Source: UBA2199 sp964628035 (GTDB lineage Bacteria; Acidobacteriota; Aminicenantia; UBA2199). From it: a stretch of 64,000 nt of DNA. The notes below the pieces were generated by a model. It ran no database searches and was not told the origin of the DNA. It saw only the letters and a list, made by a program, of their open reading frames with translations. Each line of letters begins with the position of its first letter. Position 1 is the first letter of the stretch. The position numbers were made by a program, and so were the translations under genes. Location of the stretch: positions 75,243 through 139,242 of the forward strand of contig CAZVPI010000006.1 in NCBI GenBank assembly GCA_964628035.1, written 5' to 3'. Positions 38,453-46,958 of this stretch are shown in pieces.

Positions 38453-39817
38453 TCAGCCGCCGACCTGGGCCTGGGCGCGGGCGATGGCCGCGTCGACCTC
38501 GGCCTGGATGCGTTCCAGTTCCTCCTGGGAATCGGCCTCGCAGCGCACGACCAGCGAAGGCTGGGTGTTGGAGGCGCGCACCAGGGCCCAGCCGCGGGGA
38601 AACTGCACGCGGGCGCCGTCGATGTCGATCACCGGCAGGCGGCCGCGGAAATGGTCGCGCACGACCTCGACGACGCGGAATTTAACGTCGTCGCCGCAGT
38701 CGACGCGGAGCTCTGGGGTGTTGAAAACCCGGGGGATCTCGTCGAAGCGCTCGGCCAGCGAGGCCTGACCGGCGGCCAAGAGCTCCAGCAGGCGCGCCCC
38801 GGCGTAGACGGCGTCGTCGAAGCCGAACCACTTGTCGTTGAAGAAGACGTGGCCGCTCACCTCGCCGGCGGCCAAGGCGTTGATCTCGAAGAGCTTCTTC
38901 TTGATCAGCGAGTGGCCGGCCTTCCACATGACGGGATTGCCCCCCAGCCGCCGCACCTCGCTGTAGAAAACCTCCGATGCCTTGACCTCGGAGATGATCG
39001 TGGCCCCGGGATGGGCCCGCAGGATGTCCTTGGCGAAGATCAGCAGCAGCTGGTCGCCCCAGAGGATGCGCCCCAGGTTGTCGACCACGCCGATGCGGTC
39101 GGCGTCGCCGTCGAGGCCGATGCCCAGGTCGGAGCCGGTTTCGCGCACCCTGGCGATCAGGTGCTGCAGGTTCTTGGCCACGGTGGGATCGGGATGGTGG
39201 TTGGGGAAGCGGCCGTCGACGTCGCAAAAGAGCGGCAGGACCTCGGCTCCCAGGCGGCGGTAAAGCTCGGGGGCGGTGATGCCGCCGGTGCCGTTGCCGG
39301 CGTCGACCACCACCCGCAGCCGGCGCTTCAGGGAGACGTTGCCCTCGATGTAGGCCAAGTACTCCTCGAGAATGTCCCGCGGGACCACCGCGCCGGGCTT
39401 CTCGGGCGCATAGGGGCCGTTCACGGCCAGGCGGTGGATCTCCTTCACCTGCTCGCCGTAGAGGGCGGCGGTGCCCAGCATGACCTTCAAGCCGTTGTAC
39501 TCGCTGGGGTTGTGCGAGGCGGTGACGACCACGGCGCCGCCGAGGCGGTGGCGGAAGGCGGCGTAGTACACCACCGGCGAGGGGACCAGGCCCAGGTCGG
39601 TCACCCGCAGCCCGTAGCGGGCCAGGGTGCGGCACAGCAGGTCCTTGATGCGCGGCGAGCTGGGCCGGCCGTCCATGCCCACGGCCACCGTCTCCCGGTT
39701 CTCGCGGACGTAGATGGCGGCGATGGCCATGGCGATGCGCTCGACCACCGGGTCGCCGAGCTCGCTTTCAGCCAGGCCGCGGATATCGTATTCGCGGAAC
39801 ATCGCTTCGTTGATCAT
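38453..39817 (-). CDS. Phosphomannomutase/phosphoglucomutase
   Basis: Interconverts hexose 6- and 1-phosphates for sugar-nucleotide supply. The 454 residues begin FREYDIRG and have the phosphoserine loop TASHNPSEYNGLK, the metal-binding DGDADRIG, the sugar loop GEVSGHVFFND and the phosphate-binding RASNTQPSLVVRCEA. The start at 39817 has GGAGGTTCCCTCA before it. The promoter TTGCTC-17-TATAAT precedes. uppP is downstream in the same transcript, consistent with envelope glycan synthesis. Confidence 0.95.
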   Translation of the reverse strand: MINEAMFREYDIRGLAESELGDPVVERIAMAIAAIYVRENRETVAVGMDGRPSSPRIKDLLCRTLARYGLRVTDLGLVPSPVVYYAAFRHRLGGAVVVTASHNPSEYNGLKVMLGTAALYGEQVKEIHRLAVNGPYAPEKPGAVVPRDILEEYLAYIEGNVSLKRRLRVVVDAGNGTGGITAPELYRRLGAEVLPLFCDVDGRFPNHHPDPTVAKNLQHLIARVRETGSDLGIGLDGDADRIGVVDNLGRILWGDQLLLIFAKDILRAHPGATIISEVKASEVFYSEVRRLGGNPVMWKAGHSLIKKKLFEINALAAGEVSGHVFFNDKWFGFDDAVYAGARLLELLAAGQASLAERFDEIPRVFNTPELRVDCGDDVKFRVVEVVRDHFRGRLPVIDIDGARVQFPRGWALVRASNTQPSLVVRCEADSQEELERIQAEVDAAIARAQAQVGG

Positions 39818-39842
39818 TGAGGGAACCTCCATGGAAAAAGCC

Positions 39843-39871
39843 ATTATACCCCAGGATTTCCCTTCGAGCAA
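39843..39871 (-). promoter_or_regulatory. promoter of the phosphomannomutase-uppP operon
   Basis: Minus strand TTGCTC, 17 bp, TATAAT. Leader of about 20 nt with GGAGG. Confidence 0.78.
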
Positions 39872-39900
39872 TCGTGACGCGTGGCCTGAAAGCAACAAAG

Positions 39901-40108
39901 TTCCAAGCACCAAATCCCACATTCCAATCCCCTGACGGGGACACGGCGGCCGGAAACGAAGCCAAGACGTGATGGCAATAGGGGCAGTGGTCGTAGCCTG
40001 CAATGTAAGCGCCTTTGCCTTCATTGTTGCCTTACTCCTTTTGCATGCCTTGGTTTGGGTCATTCGCTCATCGGAATTCGGTGCTTGCTTGTGATTCGGT
40101 GCTTGGCA
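39901..40108. mobile_element. MITE-like element, copy 2 (about 208 bp, inverted relative to copy 1)
   Basis: The left end TTCCAAGCACCAAAT is inverted at the right as ATTCGGTGCTTGGCA (40094-40108), with a second inner copy GGAATTCGGTGCTTG (40073-40087). Internal blocks CCAATCCCCTGACGGGGAC, CGAAGCC and TTTGGGTCAT match the copy at 10856-11038 read on the opposite strand. No ORF. It lies between divergent promoters. Confidence 0.62.
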
Positions 40109-40143
40109 TTTCATGTTGCCCGTCACGCGTCACGGTCGTTCGC

Positions 40144-40172
40144 TTGACGAATTTGGGCGCGTTTGCTATAGT
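40144..40172 (+). promoter_or_regulatory. promoter of the LhgO-type oxidase gene
   Basis: TTGACG (40144-40149), 17 bp, TATAGT (40167-40172) preceded by TTTGC. Leader of about 36 nt with CGGAGG. Confidence 0.78.
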
Positions 40173-40215
40173 GGCCTCTCAAATCGGCATGGCGGGAAAT
40201 CCCCGGAGGTTCCTG

Positions 40216-41430
40216 ATGGCGGATCGGGTCTACGATGTGGCGGTCATCGGCGGCGGCATCGTCGGTCTGGCCACGGCCATGGCGCTGGTCAAGGGCGGCG
40301 CGAGAGCGGTCGTGGTCCTCGAGGCCGAGGACAGGCTGGCCGCCCACCAGACCGGCAACAACAGCGGCGTCATCCATTCGGGGCTCTATTACAAGCCCGG
40401 CTCCCTGAAGGCGCAAAACTGCGTGGCTGGCCGCGAGGCTTTGTATCGCTTCTGCGCCGAGCACGGCATCGCCCACGAGCGCTGCGGCAAGCTGGTGGTG
40501 GCCACGCGCGCCGGCGAGCTGCCGGCGCTCGCAGCCGTCGAGCGGAAGGGCCGGGACAACGGCCTGCTGCGGCTGCGCCGCCTGGGTCCCGGGGAGCTGA
40601 AGGAGCACGAACCGCATGTGGCCGGCATCGCCGGGCTCTGGGTGGGGGAGACCGGCATCGTCGACTATGCCCAGGTGTGCGCCAAGTACGCCGAAATCAT
40701 CGGCAACGGCGGCGGCGAGATCCGCATGCGCTTCGCGGTCCGCGGCTGCCGCCGCGACGGCTCCGAGCTCCGGCTTTTGTCGCCGGCGGGCGAGGTGCGC
40801 TGCCGCGGCCTGGTCAACTGCGCCGGCCTGCAGTCGGACCGTGTGGCCCGCCTGTGCGGTGTGCGGCCGGGGCTGCAGATCGTCCCCTTCCGCGGCGAGT
40901 ACTATCAACTGGCCCCCGAGCGCCAGGGGCTGGTGCGCAACCTGATCTACCCGGTCCCCGACGCCCGTTTCCCCTTCCTGGGGGTGCATTTCACGCGCAT
41001 GATCGCCGGCGGCGTCGAGGCGGGGCCCAACGCCGTGCTGGCTTTCAAGCGCCACGGCTACGGCAAGACCAGCTTCAGCCTGCGCGATACGGCGCAGATG
41101 CTGGGCTATCCAGGCTTCTGGATCATGGGCCTGAAGCACTGGCGCATGGGGCTGGGCGAGTTCTACCGTTCCTTCTCCAAGCGGGCCTTTGTCCGCGCCC
41201 TGCAGCGGCTGCTGCCCGAGGTCCAGGCCGCCGACCTGGCGCCGGGCGGCGCCGGCGTGCGCGCCCAGGCGCTGGAAAGGAACGGCTTCCTGGCCGACGA
41301 CTTCCGCATCCAGGAGGCCGAGCGCATGGTGCACGTGCTCAACGCGCCTTCCCCAGCCGCCACCGCCTCGATCAGCATCGGCGAGACGATCGCGGCCCAG
41401 GCCCGCCGCAACTTCGATCTCGGGCGCTAG
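40216..41430 (+). CDS. lhgO: L-2-hydroxyglutarate oxidase-like FAD-dependent oxidoreductase
   Basis: Flavoprotein that oxidises L-2-hydroxyglutarate to 2-oxoglutarate. The 404 residues start with the FAD dinucleotide fold VIGGGIVGLATAMAL, then the signature HQTGNNSGVIHSGLYYKPGS, VNCAGLQSDRVA and the C-terminal block around GGAGVRAQAL. Length agrees with the family. The ATG at 40216 has GGAGG six bases upstream. An in-frame ATG at 40189 has no ribosome site. A cysteine-desulfurase-like gene follows after 13 bp. Confidence 0.93.
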   Translation: MADRVYDVAVIGGGIVGLATAMALVKGGARAVVVLEAEDRLAAHQTGNNSGVIHSGLYYKPGSLKAQNCVAGREALYRFCAEHGIAHERCGKLVVATRAGELPALAAVERKGRDNGLLRLRRLGPGELKEHEPHVAGIAGLWVGETGIVDYAQVCAKYAEIIGNGGGEIRMRFAVRGCRRDGSELRLLSPAGEVRCRGLVNCAGLQSDRVARLCGVRPGLQIVPFRGEYYQLAPERQGLVRNLIYPVPDARFPFLGVHFTRMIAGGVEAGPNAVLAFKRHGYGKTSFSLRDTAQMLGYPGFWIMGLKHWRMGLGEFYRSFSKRAFVRALQRLLPEVQAADLAPGGAGVRAQALERNGFLADDFRIQEAERMVHVLNAPSPAATASISIGETIAAQARRNFDLGR

Positions 41431-41443
41431 GCAGGGGGCAAGC

Positions 41444-42688
41444 ATGGGTTTCCCGATCGATCGCGTGCGCGCCGAGTTCCCGGCCCTGGCCTCGGGCGCG
41501 CTGTTTTTCGACGGCCCAGGGGGGACGCAGGTGCCGCGGGCGGTGATCGAAGCGGTTTCGGCCTATTACCGCGAGGCCAACGCCAACGAGCACGGCCGCT
41601 TCGCCTTCTCGCGGCGCAGCGACGGCATCCTTGCCGCCGGCCGCGAGGCCATGGCCGATCTCCTCAACGCCCGCTCGGAAGACGAGATCGTCTTCGGCGC
41701 CAACATGACCACCCTGACCCTGCACCTGGCGCGGGCCCTGGCCCGCGAATGGCCCGTTGGCGGCGAGGTCGTGGTCACCCGTCTCGACCATGACGCCAAC
41801 ATCGCCCCCTGGCTGCACCTGCAGGAGAACGGAGCGGTGGTGCGCTGGATCGAGTTCGATCCCGGCGACTGCACCCTGAAGCTGGACGGCCTGGAGGACG
41901 TCCTTTCGCAACGCACGCGCCTGGTGGCCGTCGGCGGCGCCTCCAACGCCTTCGGCACGGTCAACGACCTGCCGCGCATCCTGGAAGCCGCCCGCGCGGT
42001 CGGCGCGCTGACCTTCGTCGACGCCGTCCATTTGGCCCCGCACCGGCCGATCGATGTCCAGCTCCTGGGCTGCGATTTTCTGGCCTGCTCGCCCTACAAG
42101 TTCTACGGGCCCCACTCGGGCGTCCTCTACGGCAGGCGCGAGGCCCTGGAGCGGCTCTCCCCCTACAAGGTGCGGCCGTCGCCCGCCCATGCCCCGGACC
42201 GCTTCGAGACCGGAACCAAGATCCACGAGAACATCGCCGGCGTCGCCGCCGCCGTCGATTTCCTGGCCGGCCTGGGCAACGGCCCCGAGGACGGCTTCAC
42301 GGCCTATGCCCCCGGCCGTAGGCGCCGGCTGAAGCAGGCGCTGGGTGCCATCCGCGAGCATGAGACCCGGCTCTTCTCGCGCCTGCTCGAGGGCCTGACG
42401 AAGATCAAGGGCATGAGGCTTTACGGGATCGCCGATCCCGCCCGCCTCGCCGAGCGGACGCCCACGGCCTGCTTCAACCTGGAGGGGCGCACGCCGGCGG
42501 AGGTCGCCGAGCGGCTCGGCGCCGAGGGCATCCAGGTCTGGGACGGCGACTATTACGCCTGGGAGGCGATGAGATTCCTGGGGCTGGGGGAAAGCGGCGG
42601 CGCCGTGCGCGCCGGCCTCTCCCTGTACAACACCGACGAGGAAGTGGAGCGCTTCCTCCAGGCCCTGGAGCGCATCGCCCGTTCCTGA
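41444..42688 (+). CDS. Cysteine desulfurase-like PLP enzyme (class V aminotransferase fold)
   Basis: The 414 residues match the class V PLP fold close to the VC1184-type cysteine-desulfurase-like subfamily: ALFFDGPGGTQVPRAVIEA at the start, TRLDHDANIAPWL, FVDAVHLAPHRPIDVQ (cofactor Asp) and CSPYKFYGPHSGVLYG, where Lys should bind PLP. The flexible Cys-containing loop of true IscS/SufS is not apparent, so the substrate may not be cysteine. It lies 13 bp after LhgO and is probably co-transcribed. It is convergent with the KdpD-EIIA gene. Confidence 0.9.
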   Translation: MGFPIDRVRAEFPALASGALFFDGPGGTQVPRAVIEAVSAYYREANANEHGRFAFSRRSDGILAAGREAMADLLNARSEDEIVFGANMTTLTLHLARALAREWPVGGEVVVTRLDHDANIAPWLHLQENGAVVRWIEFDPGDCTLKLDGLEDVLSQRTRLVAVGGASNAFGTVNDLPRILEAARAVGALTFVDAVHLAPHRPIDVQLLGCDFLACSPYKFYGPHSGVLYGRREALERLSPYKVRPSPAHAPDRFETGTKIHENIAGVAAAVDFLAGLGNGPEDGFTAYAPGRRRRLKQALGAIREHETRLFSRLLEGLTKIKGMRLYGIADPARLAERTPTACFNLEGRTPAEVAERLGAEGIQVWDGDYYAWEAMRFLGLGESGGAVRAGLSLYNTDEEVERFLQALERIARS

Positions 42689-42716
42689 TCTTCCCGCTGC
42701 CCTGCGCGCGGCGGTG

Positions 42717-44360
42717 TTATGCCCGGTCGCGGCCCTCCCAGGCGGATAGCTCACGCAGGGCGTCCGCCGGCTTCGCGGCGCGTAGCAGCGCGGCGGCCAG
42801 GGCCTTACTGGATGCGATGCGGGCAGCGGCGGCGAGGAGTCGCGCCTGGGTCTCGCTGTCCTTGAACGAGGTCACGATGAGGAACACCAGGCGGAGGGGC
42901 TCGGTGGTCGACATGTCGGACACCCCGGCATGCAGGATCCCCATGGCTACCCTCGGCTCGATCGCTTCCTCCAGCCGCAGATGGGGGAAGGCGGCCCCTT
43001 CATTGAAGAAGGTCGAGCTTTCGCGCTCCCGGAGCCGAAGGCGATCCAGGATGCCGAGCCGGGCTTCGTCGGCCCCGAAGGCGGCCGCGGCCAGATCGCG
43101 GAGCACCTCGTCCTTACGAACCGGCATGTCCAGGATGCGGATGGTCGTTATGTCGAGATAAAGGCTCCATAGGGGCTGCAGGGTCCGGCCTGCGGATGCC
43201 GGGACTGCATCGCGCAGGGCCGCTTCGCCTCGCGGGGGATGGGTGTCCACGATGACGACGTTGATCCCATCCGCTTCGCGGATCAGATGTTCATGAAGGG
43301 CTCGGCGCTGGAGAAGCCTCTGCCAAAGCGGCAGCGGCCGGGGGGTGCCGATGATGATGTGCCCGATGTGGTATTCCCTGGCGAAGCGCAGGATCGTCTG
43401 CGCCAGGTCCTCGCCCTTGTAGGTGAACACGATCGCCCCGAGCTGCTTGGCCAGGGTTAGGCTCTGTGCCAGCGCCTCCTGGGTCCGCGAGTCCAGGCGC
43501 AGCGGGTCCTCGGCCGCGGTCTGCACGTACAAGGCGTGCCAGTTCTTGTTCAGACGGCCGGCGAACCGCGAGGCGTAGCGCAGCAGCCTGTCGCTGTTCG
43601 GCCCCCGGGAGCTCAGGCAGACCAGGACCTGGTCGGGCATGGCCGCCACGCCGTCCGGCTCGGGCTCTTTGCGCCGGGTGTCGATCTGCGCCGCCAGCTC
43701 GCGCAGGGTCAGCTCGCGGAGCTTCTCCAGGTTATCGCGGGTGAAGAAATTCTCCAGGGCCGTCTCGATCTTGTCCTCGCGGTAGACCTTCCCTTCCTGG
43801 AGGCGCTTGCGCAGGTCTTCGGTGCTCAGGTCGACGTTGACGATCTGGTCGGCCTCGCTGAGCACGGTGTCGGGAAGCCTCTCGCGTACGCGGACGCCGA
43901 CGAGCCGTTCGACCGTGTCGTACAGGCTCTCCAAATGCTGGACGTTCAGGGTACTGATCACATGGATGCCGGCGGCCAGCAGCTCCTGCACGTCCTGGTA
44001 GCGCTTGGCGTTGTGGCTCTGCGGCACGTTGTGGTGCGCCAGCTCGTCGACCAGCGCCACCGCCGGCCGGCGGGCCAGGATCGCATCGAGGTCCATCTCC
44101 TCGACGCGCATCCCCCGATAATCGCGGACCCCGCGCGGAACCGCCTCCAGCCCCTGGGCGAGCTTCTCGATCTCGCCGCGGCCGTGGGTCTCGACGTAGC
44201 CGATCACGACGTCGATGCCTTCCCGCTTCAGGGCATGCCCCTCCTGCAGCATGCGGTAGGTCTTGCCCACGCCGGCGCAGTAGCCCAGGTAGATCTTCAG
44301 CCGCCCCATGGCGGAGCGCTGGATCATGCGCAGGAAACGGTCCGCTTTCTCCTGGTCCAT
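42717..44360 (-). CDS. KdpD sensor module without kinase, fused to Usp and PtsN-like EIIA domains
   Basis: The 547 residues hold three parts. KdpD N-terminal domain, about 18-230: Walker A-like GYCAGVGKT (26-34), VALVDELAHHNVP (101-113), STLNVQHLESL. Universal-stress domain, about 242-372. PTS EIIA type-2 domain, about 402-543: GAAFPHLRLEEAI aligns with the PtsN phosphorylation loop, with His460 as acceptor. The four membrane spans, GAF and kinase of normal KdpD (about 900 aa) are absent. It is the last gene of the kdp operon, 10 bp after kdpC. In E. coli, EIIA-Ntr binds KdpD and changes kdp expression, so this fusion probably joins the same two partners. How it reaches the kinase is inference. 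Confidence 0.9.
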   Translation of the reverse strand: MDQEKADRFLRMIQRSAMGRLKIYLGYCAGVGKTYRMLQEGHALKREGIDVVIGYVETHGRGEIEKLAQGLEAVPRGVRDYRGMRVEEMDLDAILARRPAVALVDELAHHNVPQSHNAKRYQDVQELLAAGIHVISTLNVQHLESLYDTVERLVGVRVRERLPDTVLSEADQIVNVDLSTEDLRKRLQEGKVYREDKIETALENFFTRDNLEKLRELTLRELAAQIDTRRKEPEPDGVAAMPDQVLVCLSSRGPNSDRLLRYASRFAGRLNKNWHALYVQTAAEDPLRLDSRTQEALAQSLTLAKQLGAIVFTYKGEDLAQTILRFAREYHIGHIIIGTPRPLPLWQRLLQRRALHEHLIREADGINVVIVDTHPPRGEAALRDAVPASAGRTLQPLWSLYLDITTIRILDMPVRKDEVLRDLAAAAFGADEARLGILDRLRLRERESSTFFNEGAAFPHLRLEEAIEPRVAMGILHAGVSDMSTTEPLRLVFLIVTSFKDSETQARLLAAAARIASSKALAAALLRAAKPADALRELSAWEGRDRA

Positions 44361-44370
44361 GCCGCCTCGA

Positions 44371-44961
44371 TTATAGACGATCGGACGATCCGTCCAAAGC
44401 CAGGTTCAGGAGCAGGACGTTGATACGCTCCTCGCCGAGGAATCCCAGCTGCCTCTTTTCCGTGCTGGCGTGGACGAGTGCGAGCACGAGCTCCCGACTC
44501 CAGCCGCGCGCGCGGGCAACCCGTGCGGACTGGATCGCGGCATCGGCCAAACTGATGTGCGGATCGAGGCCGCTGGCCGATGAGCAGACCGCGGCCCCGG
44601 GGACGACCGCTTCGGGGGGAAGGCCGTTCTCGGAGCGATAGCGGGCGCTCTCCCGCGCCAGGCGTCCAGCCAGTGCTCTGGAAAGCGGTCCCAGATTGCT
44701 CCCACCGGAAGCGGCTTGCGGGCCGGAGAAGTCCACGGCGGAGGGCCGCGGTCGGAAGTATGCCGGGGAGTCGAAACGTTGGGCGATCAGACGGGAGCCG
44801 ATTGTCTTGCCGCCGCGCTCCAGCAGCGAACCGTCGGCCCTATCGGGAAAGAACAGCTGGCCGACCCCCCATACAGCCAGGGGATAGACGGCACACAGCA
44901 GGACGGCCAATATCAGGATGGCCGCGAGCGAGCGGACAATCTCATCGAAACATGATTTCAT
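44371..44961 (-). CDS. kdpC: Potassium-transporting ATPase KdpC subunit
   Basis: Single-span subunit of the high-affinity KdpFABC potassium pump, stabilising KdpA-KdpB and aiding ATP binding. The 196 residues have one membrane helix (about 12-35), then GSLLERGGKTIGSRLIAQRF, YFRPRPSAVDFSGPQAASGGSNLGP and SASGLDPHISLADAAIQSARVAR, all typical. Starts 13 bp after kdpB; KdpD-EIIA begins 10 bp after its stop. Confidence 0.96.
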   Translation of the reverse strand: MKSCFDEIVRSLAAILILAVLLCAVYPLAVWGVGQLFFPDRADGSLLERGGKTIGSRLIAQRFDSPAYFRPRPSAVDFSGPQAASGGSNLGPLSRALAGRLARESARYRSENGLPPEAVVPGAAVCSSASGLDPHISLADAAIQSARVARARGWSRELVLALVHASTEKRQLGFLGEERINVLLLNLALDGSSDRL

Positions 44962-44974
44962 GATTCGCCTCTCT

Positions 44975-46948
44975 TCATGCCAGGTTCAGGAAATTGACCA
45001 GCAGGTCGACGACCTTGATGCCGATGAAGGGGGCGGCCATGCCCCCGATGCCGAAAACGGCCAGGTTGCGCCTCAGTAGGGCCGCCGCCGGCATGGGCCT
45101 GAAGCGGACGCCGCGCAGGGCCATGGGGATGAGCAGGACGATGATCAGGGCGTTGAAGATCACGGCGCTGAGCACGGCGCTGCGCGGCGAGCCCAGCCTC
45201 ATGGTGTTGAGCGGCGCGATCTCGGGGAACAGGGGAAGCAGCAGCGCCGGCAGGATGGCGAAGTATTTGGCCACGTCGTTGGCGATGCTGAAGGTGGTCA
45301 GGGCGCCGCGCGTCATCAGCAGCTGCTTGCCGGCTTCGACGATCTCGATCAGCTTGGTCGGGTTGGAGTCGAGATCGACCATGTTCCCCGCCTCCTTGGC
45401 GGCCTGCGTCCCGGTGTTCATGGCCACCCCCACGTCGGCCTGGGCCAGGGCGGGGGCGTCGTTGGTGCCGTCGCCGGTCATGGCCACCAGGTACCCCCGG
45501 TCCTGTTCGCGGCGGATCAGCGCCAGCTTGTCTTCGGGCCGCGCCTCGGCCAGATAATCGTCCACCCCCGCTTCGCGCGCGATGGTGGCCGCGGTCAGGC
45601 GGTTGTCGCCGGTGATCATCACCGTGCGGATACCCATGGCCCGCAGCCTGGCGAAGCGCTCGCGCAGGCCGCCCTTGATGACGTCCTTGAGATGGACGAC
45701 CCCCAGCACCTCCGACTTCTCCGCCACCAGCAGGGCCGTCCCGCCGGAGCGGGAGATCTCCTCGACCGCGGCCTGCGTCTCGGCGGGGATGGCCCCGGCG
45801 ATGAAGCCGGCGATGGCGTCGGGAGAGCCCTTGCGGAACCGATGCGGGCCGATGTCGATGCCGCTCATACGCGTCTGCGCCGAGAAGTTCACGAACCGCG
45901 CCCGCGGGATGTCGGCGATCCGCCGCCCGCGCAGGCCATGGCTCTTGGCCAGCACGACGATGCTGCGGCCCTCCGGCGTCTCGTCGGCCAGCGAGGCCAG
46001 CTGGGCGATGTCCGCCAGCGTCTCCATGGCGATCCCGGGCGCCGGGATGAAGCGCACGGCCTGGCGGTCGCCGAGGGTGATGGTGCCCGTCTTGTCGAGC
46101 AGGAGAACGTCGATGTCGCCGGCGGCCTCCACCGACCGCCCGCTCATGGCCAGGACGTTCTTGCCGACCAGCCGGTCGATGCCGGCGATGCCGATGGCGC
46201 TGAGCAGCCCGCCGATGGTCGTCGGCAGTAGGCAGACCAGCAGCGACGACAGGACGGTCAGGCTGAAGACGGCGCCGAAGAATCCGCCGAAATAGCTGAG
46301 CGAGAGCACCGCGGCGATGAAGATGACGCTGAGCGCCGACAGCAGGATGACCAGGGCGATCATGCGGTCCATGAAGCCGGAGCCCGGATCGCAGGCGACC
46401 CGCACCTCGATGCGGTCGGAAAGGACCTTCGTGCCGCCGGTGACCGCGCTTCGGTCGCCGCCCGATTCGCGGATGACCGGAGCCGACTCGCCGGTGATGG
46501 CCGACTCATCCACTGTGGCGACCCCGGCGATGACCTCGCCGTCGGCCGGGACGATCTCGCCGGCCGAGACCTCCACAACGTCCCCCCGGCGCAGTTCCTC
46601 GGCAGAGACCCGCTCGCTGCCTCCGTCCGGGCGCAACCGGCTGGCCTGGGTCCGCGAGCGGGTCAGGCGCAGCGCCGCCGCCTGCGCCTTGCCGCGGCCC
46701 TCGGCGACCGACTCGGCGAAATTGGCGAACAGCACGGTGAACCACAGCCAGAGCGCGACCTGGATGACGAACCCGCGCGGCTCGCCGCCCCCCCCGCGCA
46801 GAGCGATGGCCGTGACGAGCGCTGCGCAGCACTCGGTGACGAACAGGACCGGGTTCCTGGCCATGACGCGGGGATCGAGCTTTTTCAGCGCGTCGAGGAG
46901 CGCCCTCCCCAGGAAGCGTTTCCGGAAAATCGATTCGGCCGCTCTCAT
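44975..46948 (-). CDS. kdpB: Potassium-transporting ATPase KdpB subunit (P-type ATPase)
   Basis: Energising subunit of KdpFABC. The 657 residues carry the actuator motif TGES (152-155), the phosphorylated Asp285 in LLLDKTGTITLGDR, the nucleotide-domain KGSPDAI, the hinge MTGDGTNDAPALAQADVGVA and a membrane part with CLLPTTIGGLLSAIG. The serine of TGES (Ser155), which is a shut-off phosphorylation site in E. coli KdpB, is conserved. Starts 10 bp after kdpA. Confidence 0.97.
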   Translation of the reverse strand: MRAAESIFRKRFLGRALLDALKKLDPRVMARNPVLFVTECCAALVTAIALRGGGGEPRGFVIQVALWLWFTVLFANFAESVAEGRGKAQAAALRLTRSRTQASRLRPDGGSERVSAEELRRGDVVEVSAGEIVPADGEVIAGVATVDESAITGESAPVIRESGGDRSAVTGGTKVLSDRIEVRVACDPGSGFMDRMIALVILLSALSVIFIAAVLSLSYFGGFFGAVFSLTVLSSLLVCLLPTTIGGLLSAIGIAGIDRLVGKNVLAMSGRSVEAAGDIDVLLLDKTGTITLGDRQAVRFIPAPGIAMETLADIAQLASLADETPEGRSIVVLAKSHGLRGRRIADIPRARFVNFSAQTRMSGIDIGPHRFRKGSPDAIAGFIAGAIPAETQAAVEEISRSGGTALLVAEKSEVLGVVHLKDVIKGGLRERFARLRAMGIRTVMITGDNRLTAATIAREAGVDDYLAEARPEDKLALIRREQDRGYLVAMTGDGTNDAPALAQADVGVAMNTGTQAAKEAGNMVDLDSNPTKLIEIVEAGKQLLMTRGALTTFSIANDVAKYFAILPALLLPLFPEIAPLNTMRLGSPRSAVLSAVIFNALIIVLLIPMALRGVRFRPMPAAALLRRNLAVFGIGGMAAPFIGIKVVDLLVNFLNLA

Positions 46949-46958
46949 GGCTCGCCTC

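Noticed and set aside
42717..44360. Frameshifted or truncated KdpD whose kinase half lies next door
   Set aside because: No KdpD membrane, GAF or kinase sequence follows in any frame; the C-terminal part is an intact EIIA domain and the adjacent kinase has a different sensor.
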